Shown: positions 1 to 6,308, counted from the stretch's first letter. The stretch is DNA of 10,018 nucleotides from Maritimibacter sp. (GCA_020441225.1 JAGRMP010000325.1:1-10018), one strand, 5' to 3'. Notes: generated from the letters alone by a model not told the origin. Numbers and translations are program-made.

Positions 1-587
1 AATACGGCAAGATCGCCAAGCTGCGTTCGACCCATAACAACTACCTGACACTGCCGGTCGTCTTCCTGATGCTGTCGAACCACTACCCGCTCGCCTTCGC
101 CAGCGACTGGAACTGGGTGATCGCCGGGCTCGTGTTCCTGATGGGCGTGTCGATCCGGCATTTCTTCAACACCCAACATGCCCACGGCGGCTATCTGTGG
201 TGGACCTGGGGGGTGACGGCGGCGCTGTTCGTGGCGGCGGTCTGGCTGTCGACCCTGGGCCAGGAATACCAGAGCTGGGAAGAGAGCGACGCGCGCGCCT
301 TCACCCCCTCCGAACAGCGCTTCGCCGAGGCCGCGGGGTTCGAGGACGTAGCCGGGCTGGTGATGGGCAATTGCTCGATGTGCCATTCCCGCGAACCGGC
401 CTGGGACGGGATCGGCACCGCGCCCAAGGGGGTGCTGCTCGAGACCGAAGCCGATGTCGCCGCACATGCCAAGCGGATCTACCTGCAGGCCGGCCTGACC
501 CACGCGATGCCGCCCCCGTCGGCGAGCTTCATGGAGCCCGAAGACCGCGCTTCCATCGTCGCCTGGTATCTCGACGCGGCGGGCTGA
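1..587 (+). CDS. puuD: PuuD-like membrane urate oxidase (urate hydroxylase), C-terminal part
   Basis: Gene cut by the left edge; the frame is open from base 3 to a TGA at 585-587. The visible part begins with polar YGKIAKLRSTHNNY, followed by hydrophobic helices (about nt 45-170) and a last membrane helix (YLWWTWGVTAALFVAAVWLS, nt 192-251). Then comes a soluble cytochrome c domain with a heme-attachment motif CSMCH at nt 372-386 and a likely distal heme ligand Met in HAMPPP (about nt 502-519). This membrane-domain-plus-cytochrome-c layout is that of PuuD, which oxidises urate to 5-hydroxyisourate in purine breakdown and passes electrons to the respiratory chain; the cytochrome domain is expected on the periplasmic side. 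No other purine gene is visible. The product name rests on the recalled family architecture and the start of the gene is not seen. An alternative is another membrane protein fused to a cytochrome c domain. Confidence 0.8.
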   Translation, partial: YGKIAKLRSTHNNYLTLPVVFLMLSNHYPLAFASDWNWVIAGLVFLMGVSIRHFFNTQHAHGGYLWWTWGVTAALFVAAVWLSTLGQEYQSWEESDARAFTPSEQRFAEAAGFEDVAGLVMGNCSMCHSREPAWDGIGTAPKGVLLETEADVAAHAKRIYLQAGLTHAMPPPSASFMEPEDRASIVAWYLDAAG

Positions 588-759
588 GCGCGCCACGGAA
601 CCGCTCTTCCGGCCGGAGCGGATGCGACCTGGCGGGGCCACCGGCCGGCGGCCGCCGTCCGTCAGCGACCGTCTGAGCCGATCCGCGTACCCGGCCCGGC
701 CCGGTGCAGCGCGGCGCAGCAGGCGGCGGGACCGCGTCCGGGGCGGCCGGAAACGCGGA

Positions 760-783
760 CGGGGGCCGCTTGAGCAGCCCCCG
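760..783 (-). terminator. Candidate terminator hairpin after the first RTX gene
   Basis: CGGGGGC (760-766) pairs with GCCCCCG (777-783); inside it a GC/GC pair closes a TTGA tetraloop, with one C/A mismatch between the two stem parts. On the minus strand it lies about 40 nt past the stop codon of the RTX gene and is followed by TCCGCGTTTCC, only weakly T-rich. It lies between the convergent puuD and RTX genes. The hairpin is clear; its role as terminator is inferred. The rest of 588-821 shows no gene. Confidence 0.45.
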
Positions 784-821
784 CCGTTATCGAGATGTCC
801 CGCACCGAACCGTCCGTGCGG

Positions 822-2024
822 TCAGAAGTCGAAGAAGAGCTTGACCAGACTGTCGATGCCGGTGTCGCGGAGGATCAGCAGATCGCCGTCGCCGCCATCG
901 ATCACCACGTCGCCGCCATCCTGCGTCATGTGGTTGTTCGTCAGATCCTTCCAGCCCTTGATCGAGTCGAGCCCGGTGAGGTCGATCCGGTCGTACGACA
1001 GGAAGCTGACGTCGAAATCCTTGATGGTATCGACGTCGTCGCCGGTGGCAAACACGAACAGGTCTTCGCCGGCGCCGCCGAAAAGCGTATCCTCGCCAGC
1101 ACCGCCGCGCAGGACGTCGCGTCCGCCGCCGCCGCGCAGGACGTCGTCGTCCTGTTCGCCGAAAAGCCGGTCCTCGCCTTTGCCGCCGCCGAGCTCGTCG
1201 TCGCCGGTCCCGCCGCTCAGGGCATCGTCGCCGCCGCCACCGAGCAGGAGGTCGTCGCCCGCGCCGCCGAATACGGTGTCGGCGCCCTTCCCGGCGCCGA
1301 GCGCATCATTGCCGGCGCCGCCGCGGATCACGTCGCTGCCGCCGCCGCCAACGGCGGTGTCGTCGTCGTCGCCGCCGACCAGCTTGTCAGCACCCTTGCC
1401 GCCAAACAGCTCGTCGTCGCCGCTTTCGCCCTTCAGCACGTCGCCGTCCTCGCCGCCGCGCAGGAGATCGGCGCCCTTGCCGCCCAGAAGCTTGTCCTGA
1501 CCGTCGTCTCCGAACAACGCGTCGGCACCGCTGCCGCCGCGCAGTTCGTCATTCCCGTCGTCGCCGGAGAGCACGTCGGCGCCACGGCGGCCGTAGAACG
1601 TGTCGTCGCCGTCATAGCCGCGTACGTGATCGTCGAATTGCGACATGTTGAACATGTCGTCGCCGGACAGAAGCGACTGGACCAGCGCCTGGTCGTCGTC
1701 GGTCGAGCTGCTTTGCAGCGCATCGTACATGTCCTGCGTCGGGACGTTCAGATCCGACAGCAGGTAGGCCTGATACCAGACGAAGTTTTCGTAGAACCAC
1801 TCGCTCCAGGCTTCGACGGTCCCTGCGTACATCTGCGCGCCGGAGCCGTAGGCAAAGTCGGTGCCGTGCTGCACGATGGCTTCATCCGGATTGTAATAGG
1901 TGAAGCGGTCTTCCCAGGGGTCGAACACATTCTCTTCGAGCAGGTAGGATTTGAGATTTGCGATGAACCTGTTCAGGTTCAAGCCATCGATATCGAACTG
2001 ATAATAGGCGTTCAGTGTTGCCAA
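822..2024 (-). CDS. RTX calcium-binding protein A (21 nonapeptide repeats)
   Basis: Acidic, cysteine-free protein of 400 aa from the chosen start. Residues 1-134 are an N-terminal region of unknown function, including an aromatic-rich stretch [12 protein letters not shown] (about 66-77). Residues 135-323 are 21 uninterrupted nonapeptides of the G-G-x-G-x-D-x-L-x type, which fold as a calcium-filled parallel beta roll in known RTX proteins. Residues 324-400 hold NNHMTQDG (about 363-370), IDGGDGD and a hydrophobic tail ending FFDF, as in C-terminal signals read by type I secretion systems. No protease HExxH or other catalytic motif is seen, so function is unknown (secreted or surface protein likely). 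Start choice: AGGAGG at 2030-2035 sits 5 nt before TTG at 2022-2024; the in-frame TTG at 2042 would place this ribosome site inside the coding region. A paralog lies 548 bp upstream. No secretion transporter gene is in the window. Confidence 0.88.
   Translation of the reverse strand: MATLNAYYQFDIDGLNLNRFIANLKSYLLEENVFDPWEDRFTYYNPDEAIVQHGTDFAYGSGAQMYAGTVEAWSEWFYENFVWYQAYLLSDLNVPTQDMYDALQSSSTDDDQALVQSLLSGDDMFNMSQFDDHVRGYDGDDTFYGRRGADVLSGDDGNDELRGGSGADALFGDDGQDKLLGGKGADLLRGGEDGDVLKGESGDDELFGGKGADKLVGGDDDDTAVGGGGSDVIRGGAGNDALGAGKGADTVFGGAGDDLLLGGGGDDALSGGTGDDELGGGKGEDRLFGEQDDDVLRGGGGRDVLRGGAGEDTLFGGAGEDLFVFATGDDVDTIKDFDVSFLSYDRIDLTGLDSIKGWKDLTNNHMTQDGGDVVIDGGDGDLLILRDTGIDSLVKLFFDF
1056..1622 (-). 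repeat. RTX nonapeptide repeat block, 21 units
   Basis: Coding tandem repeat with a 27-nt period inside RTX protein A. Units run from RGYDGDDTF to FGGAGEDLF without a break. The first, fifth, eighth and eighteenth units depart from GGxGxD (for example FGEQDDDVL), while the central Asp at position 7 is nearly invariant. Copy number is about double that of the neighbouring paralog, suggesting expansion or loss by recombination between units. Confidence 0.9.
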
Positions 2025-2042
2025 CGTCCCCTCCTGTGGCAA
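2018..2042 (-). promoter_or_regulatory. Translation-start hairpin with SD in the loop (RTX A)
   Basis: On the minus strand TTGCCA (2042-2037) is a perfect inverted repeat of TGGCAA (2023-2018), closing a 13-nt loop (2036-2024) that carries AGGAGG. The predicted TTG start (2024-2022) spans the loop/stem junction. The second RTX gene has the same stem, same loop length and same SD position, although other loop bases differ. Likely a translational control or ribosome-presenting structure; this role is inferred. Confidence 0.5.
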
Positions 2043-2054
2043 ATTCGATGCGGA

Positions 2055-2125
2055 GTTTCAGCGAAACCACGGTACTGAAACACCCACGCCAGAAACAAAG
2101 TAACAGCCCTTTCGAAGCCAAGGGC
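2055..2125 (-). promoter_or_regulatory. Leader inverted repeats upstream of RTX A
   Basis: Two dyads lie between the putative promoter and the SD of RTX A. GCCCTT/AAGGGC (2106-2111 with 2120-2125) has an 8-nt loop and, on the minus strand, is followed by TGTTACTTTGTTTC, an attenuator-like arrangement. GTTTCAG/CTGAAAC (2055-2061 with 2075-2081) is a 7-bp stem whose first arm can instead pair with GAAAC at 2063-2067, giving two mutually exclusive hairpins. Either RNA structure in the leader or a DNA operator would fit. Confidence 0.3.
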
Positions 2126-2137
2126 AGCGTCGGATTT

Positions 2138-2168
2138 AATATAGCTGATTGTTCGATTTTGGAATCAA
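2138..2168 (-). promoter_or_regulatory. Possible promoter of RTX A
   Basis: In a markedly AT-rich stretch (about 2090-2215), the minus strand carries TTGATT (2168-2163) and TATATT (2143-2138) with a 19-nt spacer, longer than the usual 17. This would give a leader of roughly 100 nt before the TTG start. Supported only by motif likeness and the local AT content. Confidence 0.3.
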
Positions 2169-2458
2169 AAAAACACATTTCTGCCATAAACCGGGGAAAT
2201 CGAGAATAGTATTTCTGTGGCGGGATTATTGTGCCGGGATCGTAAACAGTATCCGGCGATTTCCGCATCGGCTCACGATTTACCGCGTGTGATTCGGTTT
2301 TTTCGCCCGGGGCCGCCAACCGCGGCGGCGCCTCCGCATTACTCTCGTGGAGGGGGCAAAGCGGCCGCACGGCGCACCAACTCCGGCAGCGCCATGCCGC
2401 TGCGCGCCGGAACGGTCGGATCCGGTTCCGCCCTGTCGAAGCGGACCGTGCGTCCGCG
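2169..2458. other. Intergenic stretch between the RTX genes, no gene seen
   Basis: Between the upstream region of RTX A and the terminator of RTX B I see no supported gene. The left part (to about 2290) is AT-rich with an A-run at 2168-2174; the right part is GC-rich. One perfect 6-bp hairpin, GCCGCC/GGCGGC (2312-2317 with 2324-2329), has no T-tract on either strand and no assignable role. Confidence 0.5.
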
Positions 2459-2498
2459 AAAAAGAAGCGGCGCGGCAGTGCAGAGCACCACCGCGCCG
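2459..2498 (-). terminator. Intrinsic terminator of RTX B
   Basis: A perfect 8-bp stem CGGCGCGG/CCGCGCCG (2468-2475 with 2491-2498) encloses a second stem GTGC/GCAC with an AGA loop on the plus strand. On the minus strand the hairpin is followed directly by CTTCTTTTT (2467-2459). It lies about 75 nt past the stop of RTX protein B in the same orientation, a classic Rho-independent terminator that separates the two RTX genes into different transcripts. Confidence 0.8.
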
Positions 2499-2572
2499 AT
2501 TGTGATTTGCCGTGGCCGTTGCAGCGCCCCGGCGCCCCTTTGGGCCGTCAGGGCACTGGCCGGACCGACCGT

Positions 2573-3535
2573 TCAGATGAAGATGAAATCCGATTCCCCG
2601 AGCGACGCGAGGAGCGTGTTCTGCAATGTGAGCACGTCGCCGTTCAGGCCGTCGATCACCACATTGGCACCATCCTGCGACATGTGGTTGTTGACCAGGT
2701 CGTCCCAGTCCACCACTTCGCTCAGCCGGCTGAGGTCGATGCTGTCGTTGGACTCCCAATCCAGGATCGTGTCGGTTTCGTCGCCGGTCTGGAACACGAA
2801 GGTGTCATCGCCCGTGTCGCCCCGCAGCATGTCGTCGCCATGCTTGCCGCGGATCGTGTCGTCACCGGCGCCCCCGCGCACGGTGTCGTCGCCGCCGCCG
2901 CCGTTGATGTCGTCGTTGCCGTCGTCGCCGCGCAGATCATCGTTGCCGGCGTTGCCGCGCAGGGTGTCGTTGTCGTTGCCGCCTTTGAGCGTGTCGCCCT
3001 GCTTGCCGCCGCGCAGCTTGTCTTCGCCGGAGCCGCCGTCGAGGACGTCGCTGCCCTTCCGGCCTGCCATGACGTCGTCGCCGCCATAGCCGAAAGCGCG
3101 GTCGTCGTATTCGGACAGTTTGATGTCGTCGTTGCCCGCCAGGATCGTTTTCAGCAGCGCTTTGTCATCGGTCCGGTTGTTGGTCCACAAAGCGTTGAAG
3201 AAATCCTCCATGTCGGCGGTGAAATCCCTCAGAACGTAGGTCCGGGTGATGGCGTAGGGCTCGTCGGGGAAGTAATCGTAGTTCCAGAACCACTCGCTGA
3301 AGCCCTGGACGGTCCCGGCGCTCGCGTACTTTTCGCCGTCATAGGCGAAGTTCTTGCCGTGGAATGCGATCGCAAAGTCGGTGTTGGTCGTCCAGATCGT
3401 GTACCGATCGGGAGAGGGCCCGTTCGTGGGATCGGTCGTATCCTCGACGATCTGCTGCGATTCGAAGTTGTTCCGGTAGAAATTCAGGTCGAATTTTTTG
3501 AAATCGACGGCATGATAAGCTCTCAGTTTTGCCAA
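2573..3535 (-). CDS. RTX calcium-binding protein B (11 nonapeptide repeats)
   Basis: Paralog of RTX protein A, 320 aa from the chosen start, acidic and without cysteine. Residues 1-147 form the shared N-terminal region, with SAGTVQGFSEWF at about 72-83 matching the same motif in A, and a linker DDKALLKTILAGNDD corresponding to [15 protein letters not shown] in A. Residues 148-246 hold 11 nonapeptides (calcium-binding beta roll by family). Residues 247-320 include NNHMSQDGANVVIDG and end DFIFI, a charged-then-hydrophobic tail typical of type I secretion substrates. No enzymatic motif is visible; function unknown, probably exported. Start choice: AGGAGG (3541-3546) lies 5 nt before TTG at 3533-3535, as in gene A; the in-frame TTG at 3553 is the alternative. 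It has its own upstream region and a strong terminator at 2459-2498, so it is probably transcribed separately from A. Confidence 0.88.
   Translation of the reverse strand: MAKLRAYHAVDFKKFDLNFYRNNFESQQIVEDTTDPTNGPSPDRYTIWTTNTDFAIAFHGKNFAYDGEKYASAGTVQGFSEWFWNYDYFPDEPYAITRTYVLRDFTADMEDFFNALWTNNRTDDKALLKTILAGNDDIKLSEYDDRAFGYGGDDVMAGRKGSDVLDGGSGEDKLRGGKQGDTLKGGNDNDTLRGNAGNDDLRGDDGNDDINGGGGDDTVRGGAGDDTIRGKHGDDMLRGDTGDDTFVFQTGDETDTILDWESNDSIDLSRLSEVVDWDDLVNNHMSQDGANVVIDGLNGDVLTLQNTLLASLGESDFIFI
2798..3094 (-). repeat. RTX nonapeptide repeat block, 11 units
   Basis: Coding tandem repeat with a 27-nt period in RTX protein B, from FGYGGDDVM to RGDTGDDTF. Its first two units (ending VM and AGRKGSDVL) and its last unit correspond closely to those of protein A, so the difference of ten units lies in the middle of the block. 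Confidence 0.9.
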
Positions 3536-3553
3536 CGGAACCTCCTGTGGCAA
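3529..3553 (-). promoter_or_regulatory. Translation-start hairpin with SD in the loop (RTX B)
   Basis: On the minus strand TTGCCA (3553-3548) pairs with TGGCAA (3534-3529) around a 13-nt loop (3547-3535) containing AGGAGG; the TTG start begins at the last loop base. It copies the arrangement before RTX A, with loop bases after the SD changed (TTC instead of GGA). The identical stem and spacing in both paralogs suggest a shared translational control element. Confidence 0.5.
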
Positions 3554-3643
3554 TTGCGTTTCGGTAACCAGTTTGACCTGAGGAAGTCGCCCCCCAGCGG
3601 AACCCCGGCTTGCCGGCGTTCCCGTACACCGGCTGACTGAGCC

Positions 3644-3676
3644 CGTATACTGGGTGATTGGGAGTTTTTAAACTCC
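3644..3676 (-). promoter_or_regulatory. Possible promoter overlapped by a palindrome upstream of RTX B
   Basis: GGAGTTT/AAACTCC (3661-3667 with 3670-3676) is a tight inverted repeat with a TT centre. Its centre on the minus strand gives TTTAAA (3672-3667), 17 nt before TATACG (3649-3644), each matching the sigma-70 consensus at 4 of 6 bases. A repressor site over the -35 element is one reading; a simple hairpin is another. TATACGGG and TGTACGGG recur 23 nt apart just downstream on the minus strand. Confidence 0.25.
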
Positions 3677-3691
3677 GAATTCACAATTTCG

Positions 3692-3713
3692 CCACATATT
3701 CCCCGACATGTGG
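3692..3713. promoter_or_regulatory. Inverted repeat CCACAT-N10-ATGTGG
   Basis: Six-base perfect half sites separated by 10 bp in the AT-rich region upstream of RTX B, with centres of half sites one and a half helical turns apart. The spacing suits a dimeric DNA-binding regulator, but no regulator gene is near and the family cannot be named. Confidence 0.25.
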
Positions 3714-3776
3714 ACAAAGGATTACGTGCCCCGAGATTGTCGACCCTGAAACGGGACAAATCGCCGCAGAAGATCG

Positions 3777-3788
3777 TTAACCGGTTAA
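3777..3788. promoter_or_regulatory. Perfect 12-bp palindrome TTAACCGGTTAA
   Basis: Perfect dyad at the edge between the AT-rich region upstream of RTX B and the GC-rich block leading to hisB. Possible operator; no other copy was noticed in the window. Role unknown. Confidence 0.25.
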
Positions 3789-3970
3789 TCGCAAGGGGGA
3801 ATCGCCGCCGGTCGGGTGGCCGGGGACGGGGTTGAGACCGAGATTCCCGTGCCCTGAGACCGGCGCCCCGGCGCGGATCGAGCGCCCCAAATACTGGCGG
3901 AAATCCGCCTGCGCCGCGGGCAACGTCCCGCTTCGGTGCGGCTTTGCGAAAGCGCCAGGTGCGCCCGAAA

Positions 3971-4123
3971 TCAGGACGGGAAGTTGCCTGCCTCGATGCT
4001 GTTGGGGGGCACGTTGCGCAGCACGATGATGTCGCCGCCGCCTGCGTCGATCATCCCTCCGGCGCCCCCGGGCCAAGCGGTATCGGCCGCGATCCGCCCG
4101 GTCGGTGACGGACCGGCGCCCGT
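3971..4123 (-). pseudogene. Degenerate C-terminus of a third RTX protein
   Basis: The minus-strand frame between the stops at 4124-4126 and 3971-3973 contains [15 protein letters not shown] followed by NSIEAGNF. It aligns with the C-terminal domain of RTX A ([14 protein letters not shown], then DSLVKLFF) and B (VIDGLNGDVLTLQN, then SLGESDF). These C-terminal motifs occur in secreted RTX proteins. Upstream, the frame is closed by a stop; a neighbouring frame reads LRDMRDLNG, so a frameshift near 4090-4130 is possible, but no GGxGxD repeats or start region are seen. It lies on the same strand and next to two intact RTX genes, and is best read as the remnant of a third copy. The similarity is short, so chance cannot be excluded. 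Confidence 0.4.
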
Positions 4124-4316
4124 TCAGATCGCGCATGTCGCGCAAGGTGCCCCCCGGTGGGGAACTCCCCGACCAACCTTTCGCCACCGCGACCGCCCCG
4201 CGCGACCCCGGCGCGGCCCGGACCGGGACGCCGCGGGCTTGTCTGGCACGACCCGGCCGCGCGCGGGGGCGCTGCGGTCGGCGGATGTCCCGGGCGGGGG
4301 CGGGCCAAAACCCGGC
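4124..4316. other. GC-rich stretch upstream of hisB, no gene seen
   Basis: Frames open here are Arg/Pro/Gly-rich and resemble no protein I recognise. A small dyad GGGG-AACT-CCCC sits at 4159-4170. The segment 3789-3970 on the other side of the RTX relic likewise shows nothing supportable. Confidence 0.4.
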
Positions 4317-4345
4317 TTTTCAGCCTTCGCCCGCCCGCCTATAAC
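4317..4345 (+). promoter_or_regulatory. Likely hisB promoter
   Basis: TTTTCA (4317-4322) and TATAAC (4340-4345) are separated by 17 nt; the latter matches 5 of 6 consensus -10 bases and sits in a CCTATAA context common in alphaproteobacterial promoters. The predicted leader is about 20 nt, with AAAGGAG then six bases before the hisB ATG. No attenuator or T-box-like structure is visible in so short a leader. Confidence 0.45.
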
Positions 4346-4373
4346 CGGGACCGAAGCCGCAAAGGAGCCCCGG

Positions 4374-4961
4374 ATGCGCCAGGCCAAGATCAGCCGCAAG
4401 ACGGCCGAGACCGAAATCATCGTCGAGATCGATCTCGACGGGACCGGGAGCTACGACAACCGGACCGGGGTCGGCTTTTTCGACCACATGCTCGACCAAC
4501 TCGCCCGCCACGCGCTGATCGACATGAAAATCCGTGCTGTCGGCGATCTGCATATCGACGATCACCACACCGTCGAGGACACCGGCATCGCGCTCGGCCA
4601 GGCTCTGCGCGAAGCGCTGGGCGACAAACGCGGGATCCGGCGCTACGGCGAGTGTCACCTGCCGATGGACGAGGCCCAGGTGCGCTGCGCGCTCGATCTC
4701 TCGGGGAGAGCCTTCTTGGTGTGGAACGTCGATTTCCCGACCCCCAAGATCGGGACCTTCGACACCGAATTGGTGCGCGAGTTCTTCACCGCCTTCGCGG
4801 GCAACGGCGGCATCACCCTGCATGTCGACCGCCTGCACGGGTTCAATTCGCACCACATCGCCGAGGCGGCGTTCAAGGCAGTGGCGCGCAGCTTGCGCGA
4901 CGCGGTCGAGACCGATCCGCGCAAGGCCGATGCGATCCCCTCGACAAAGGGTGCCCTCTGA
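4374..4961 (+). CDS. hisB: Imidazoleglycerol-phosphate dehydratase
   Basis: HisB of 195 aa, the usual length of the single-function enzyme. It removes water from imidazole-glycerol phosphate to give imidazole-acetol phosphate in cytosolic histidine synthesis. The two manganese-binding histidine motifs are intact: HHTVE at residues 64-68 and HHIAE at 160-164. [12 protein letters not shown] (35-46) and [10 protein letters not shown] (92-101) are also family signatures. The ATG at 4374 is preceded by AAAGGAG with 6-nt spacing and begins [13 protein letters not shown], as expected for the family; longer upstream extensions of the frame are not conserved-looking. It heads the his gene string, 55 bp before the GFA gene. 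Confidence 0.97.
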   Translation: MRQAKISRKTAETEIIVEIDLDGTGSYDNRTGVGFFDHMLDQLARHALIDMKIRAVGDLHIDDHHTVEDTGIALGQALREALGDKRGIRRYGECHLPMDEAQVRCALDLSGRAFLVWNVDFPTPKIGTFDTELVREFFTAFAGNGGITLHVDRLHGFNSHHIAEAAFKAVARSLRDAVETDPRKADAIPSTKGAL

Positions 4962-5016
4962 GGCGCGATTGGCCTATGCTGCCGGATGTGGATCCAGGCA
5001 ACGGGAGGATCGCGCC

Positions 5017-5496
5017 ATGGCCCAGGCCGGCGGATGCCTATGCGGCAAGTTGCGTTACGAGGTCACGACAGACCCGCTTTGGGTGACGATCTGCTTTTGC
5101 AGCTTCTGCCAGCGCGCGACGGGTGCGCAGGGCATGACCGAACCGATTTTCGACCGCGCCGCGTTTCGCATCACCCGGGGTACGCCGAAGCGCTACACCC
5201 ATATCTCCGGCGGCAGCGGCCGGGAGGTCTACGTCCATTTCTGCGCCGAGTGCGGCACCAAGACCCACCTGACCTTCGCCCGCTGGCCGGACCGGCTCGG
5301 GGTCTATGCCGGAACCTTCGATGACCCGGGATGGTTCGCCGTCACCCCCGAGAACAGCAAGTACATCTTCCTCGACAACGCGGTGCGCGGCACGCTGGTG
5401 CCGGCCGGCGCCAGGACCTACGGGCAGCATGCCGCCACCAGCGACGGGGCACCGCTGGACCCGGTGATACTGGACGAGGTATTGCACCTGCGCTAG
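5017..5496 (+). CDS. GFA family protein (glutathione-dependent formaldehyde-activating enzyme-like)
   Basis: Protein of 159 aa with the cysteine layout of the GFA/CENP-V fold: GCLCG (Cys7, Cys9), CFCSFCQR (Cys26, Cys28, Cys31) and CAECG (Cys76, Cys79), expected to bind structural and catalytic zinc. The founding member Gfa was linked to the adduct of formaldehyde and glutathione, but most family members, this one included, have no proven substrate. Start ATG 5017 is preceded by GGGAGG with 8-nt spacing. It is placed between hisB and hisH in the same direction with gaps of 55 and 33 bp, so it is probably co-transcribed with them although it has no known part in histidine synthesis. Family assignment is firm; specific function is not. 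Confidence 0.88.
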   Translation: MAQAGGCLCGKLRYEVTTDPLWVTICFCSFCQRATGAQGMTEPIFDRAAFRITRGTPKRYTHISGGSGREVYVHFCAECGTKTHLTFARWPDRLGVYAGTFDDPGWFAVTPENSKYIFLDNAVRGTLVPAGARTYGQHAATSDGAPLDPVILDEVLHLR

Positions 5497-5529
5497 GGGA
5501 GGGCAGCAACCCCCGCGAGGATCGACGCC

Positions 5530-6168
5530 GTGCTGACCGCGCTCATCGACTACGAATCCGGTAATCTCCACTCGGCCCAGAAGGCCTTCGAACGGATGGC
5601 GCGTGAAACCGGCGCCGGCGATGTGGTGGTCACCGACGATCCGGACGTGGTCGCGCGCGCCGACCGGATCGTGCTTCCGGGCGACGGCGCCTTCCCGGCC
5701 TGCCGCCGTGCTCTGTTCGAGCATTCCGGCCTGTTCGAGGCGCTGGACGAGGCGGTGACCGGGCAGGGGCGGCCGTTTTTCGGGATCTGCATCGGCATGC
5801 AGATGCTCGCGACCGCCGGCCGCGAATACGAAGACACGCCGGGGTTCGACTGGATCGGCGGCGAGGTGGTGCTGATCGACCCCACCAACCCGGCGCTGAA
5901 AGTGCCGCATATGGGCTGGAACGACCTGGTGATCGACCACGCCCACCCGGTGCTCGACGGGGTGGCGACCGGCGACCACGCCTATTTCGTCCACTCCTAT
6001 CATTTCCAGGTCGCCGACCGTGCGGACCGGCTCGCACACGTCGATTATGCCGGCGACGTGACCGCGGTGGTGGGCCGGGACAATATCTTCGGCACGCAGT
6101 TCCACCCCGAGAAATCGCAGGACGCGGGGCTCAGGATCATCGCGAATTTCCTCGGCTGGACGCCGTAA
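5530..6168 (+). CDS. hisH: Imidazole glycerol phosphate synthase, glutaminase subunit
   Basis: HisH of 212 aa, a class I glutamine amidotransferase that frees ammonia from glutamine for HisF. The nucleophile is Cys87 in FFGICIGMQ; the triad is completed by His192 and Glu194 in GTQFHPEKSQ. Other marks are DYESGNLHS (7-15), the oxyanion region PGDGAF (50-55), PHMGWN (126-131) and YFVHSYHF (152-159). Start is GTG at 5530-5532, with AGG at 5518-5520 as a modest ribosome site. The usual partner, HisF, begins at 9502, separated by hisA and other genes. DYESGNL in place of the commoner DYGxGNL is a variation that I believe also occurs in relatives. Confidence 0.96.
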   Translation: MLTALIDYESGNLHSAQKAFERMARETGAGDVVVTDDPDVVARADRIVLPGDGAFPACRRALFEHSGLFEALDEAVTGQGRPFFGICIGMQMLATAGREYEDTPGFDWIGGEVVLIDPTNPALKVPHMGWNDLVIDHAHPVLDGVATGDHAYFVHSYHFQVADRADRLAHVDYAGDVTAVVGRDNIFGTQFHPEKSQDAGLRIIANFLGWTP

Positions 6169-6224
6169 CGGCGCGGATTCCGGGGGAAAGGCCCAGCCGA
6201 CGAAACCGGCGCGCGCGAGCGCGG

Positions 6225-6308
6225 GGCGGGATCCCGCCGCCTCTGGCGGCCGCCTGCGGCGGGCGGGGGGCGCGCGCTTCGCGCGCGCGGGGCCGGCTCG
6301 TACCGGCC
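6225..6308. terminator. Array of five consecutive GC hairpins between convergent genes
   Basis: Perfect stems follow one another: GGCGGG/CCCGCC (6225-6230, 6233-6238), GCCGCC/GGCGGC (6236-6241, 6245-6250), CCGCC/GGCGG (6250-6254, 6258-6262), GCGCGCG/CGCGCGC (6270-6276, 6280-6286) and GGCCGG/CCGGCC (6291-6296, 6303-6308), with loops of 2 to 6 nt. They lie between the 3' ends of hisH (plus) and the DUF2147 gene (minus). No T-tract follows on either strand, so simple intrinsic termination is uncertain; transcript-end protection or a nucleoid-protein site are alternatives. Confidence 0.45.

Noticed and set aside
601..621. CCGCTC/GAGCGG hairpin after puuD as terminator
   Set aside because: Short stem with a 9-nt loop and no T-tract; too weak to call.
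1056..1622. Regular 27-nt spaced repeats resembling a CRISPR or satellite array
   Set aside because: The repeats are diverged coding units of RTX nonapeptides with no conserved palindromic repeat and unique spacers.
795..2078. Long plus-strand open frame opposite RTX A
   Set aside because: Gly GGC and Asp GAC codons read as GCC and GTC on the other strand, which gives Ala/Val-rich frames without stops; no family or ribosome site supports it.
2507..3640. Long plus-strand open frame opposite RTX B
   Set aside because: Same repeat-driven artefact as for RTX A.
3777..4187. 136-aa minus-strand open frame upstream of hisB
   Set aside because: Arg-rich composition and no recognisable domain; the only protein likeness in the area is in another frame (the RTX relic).
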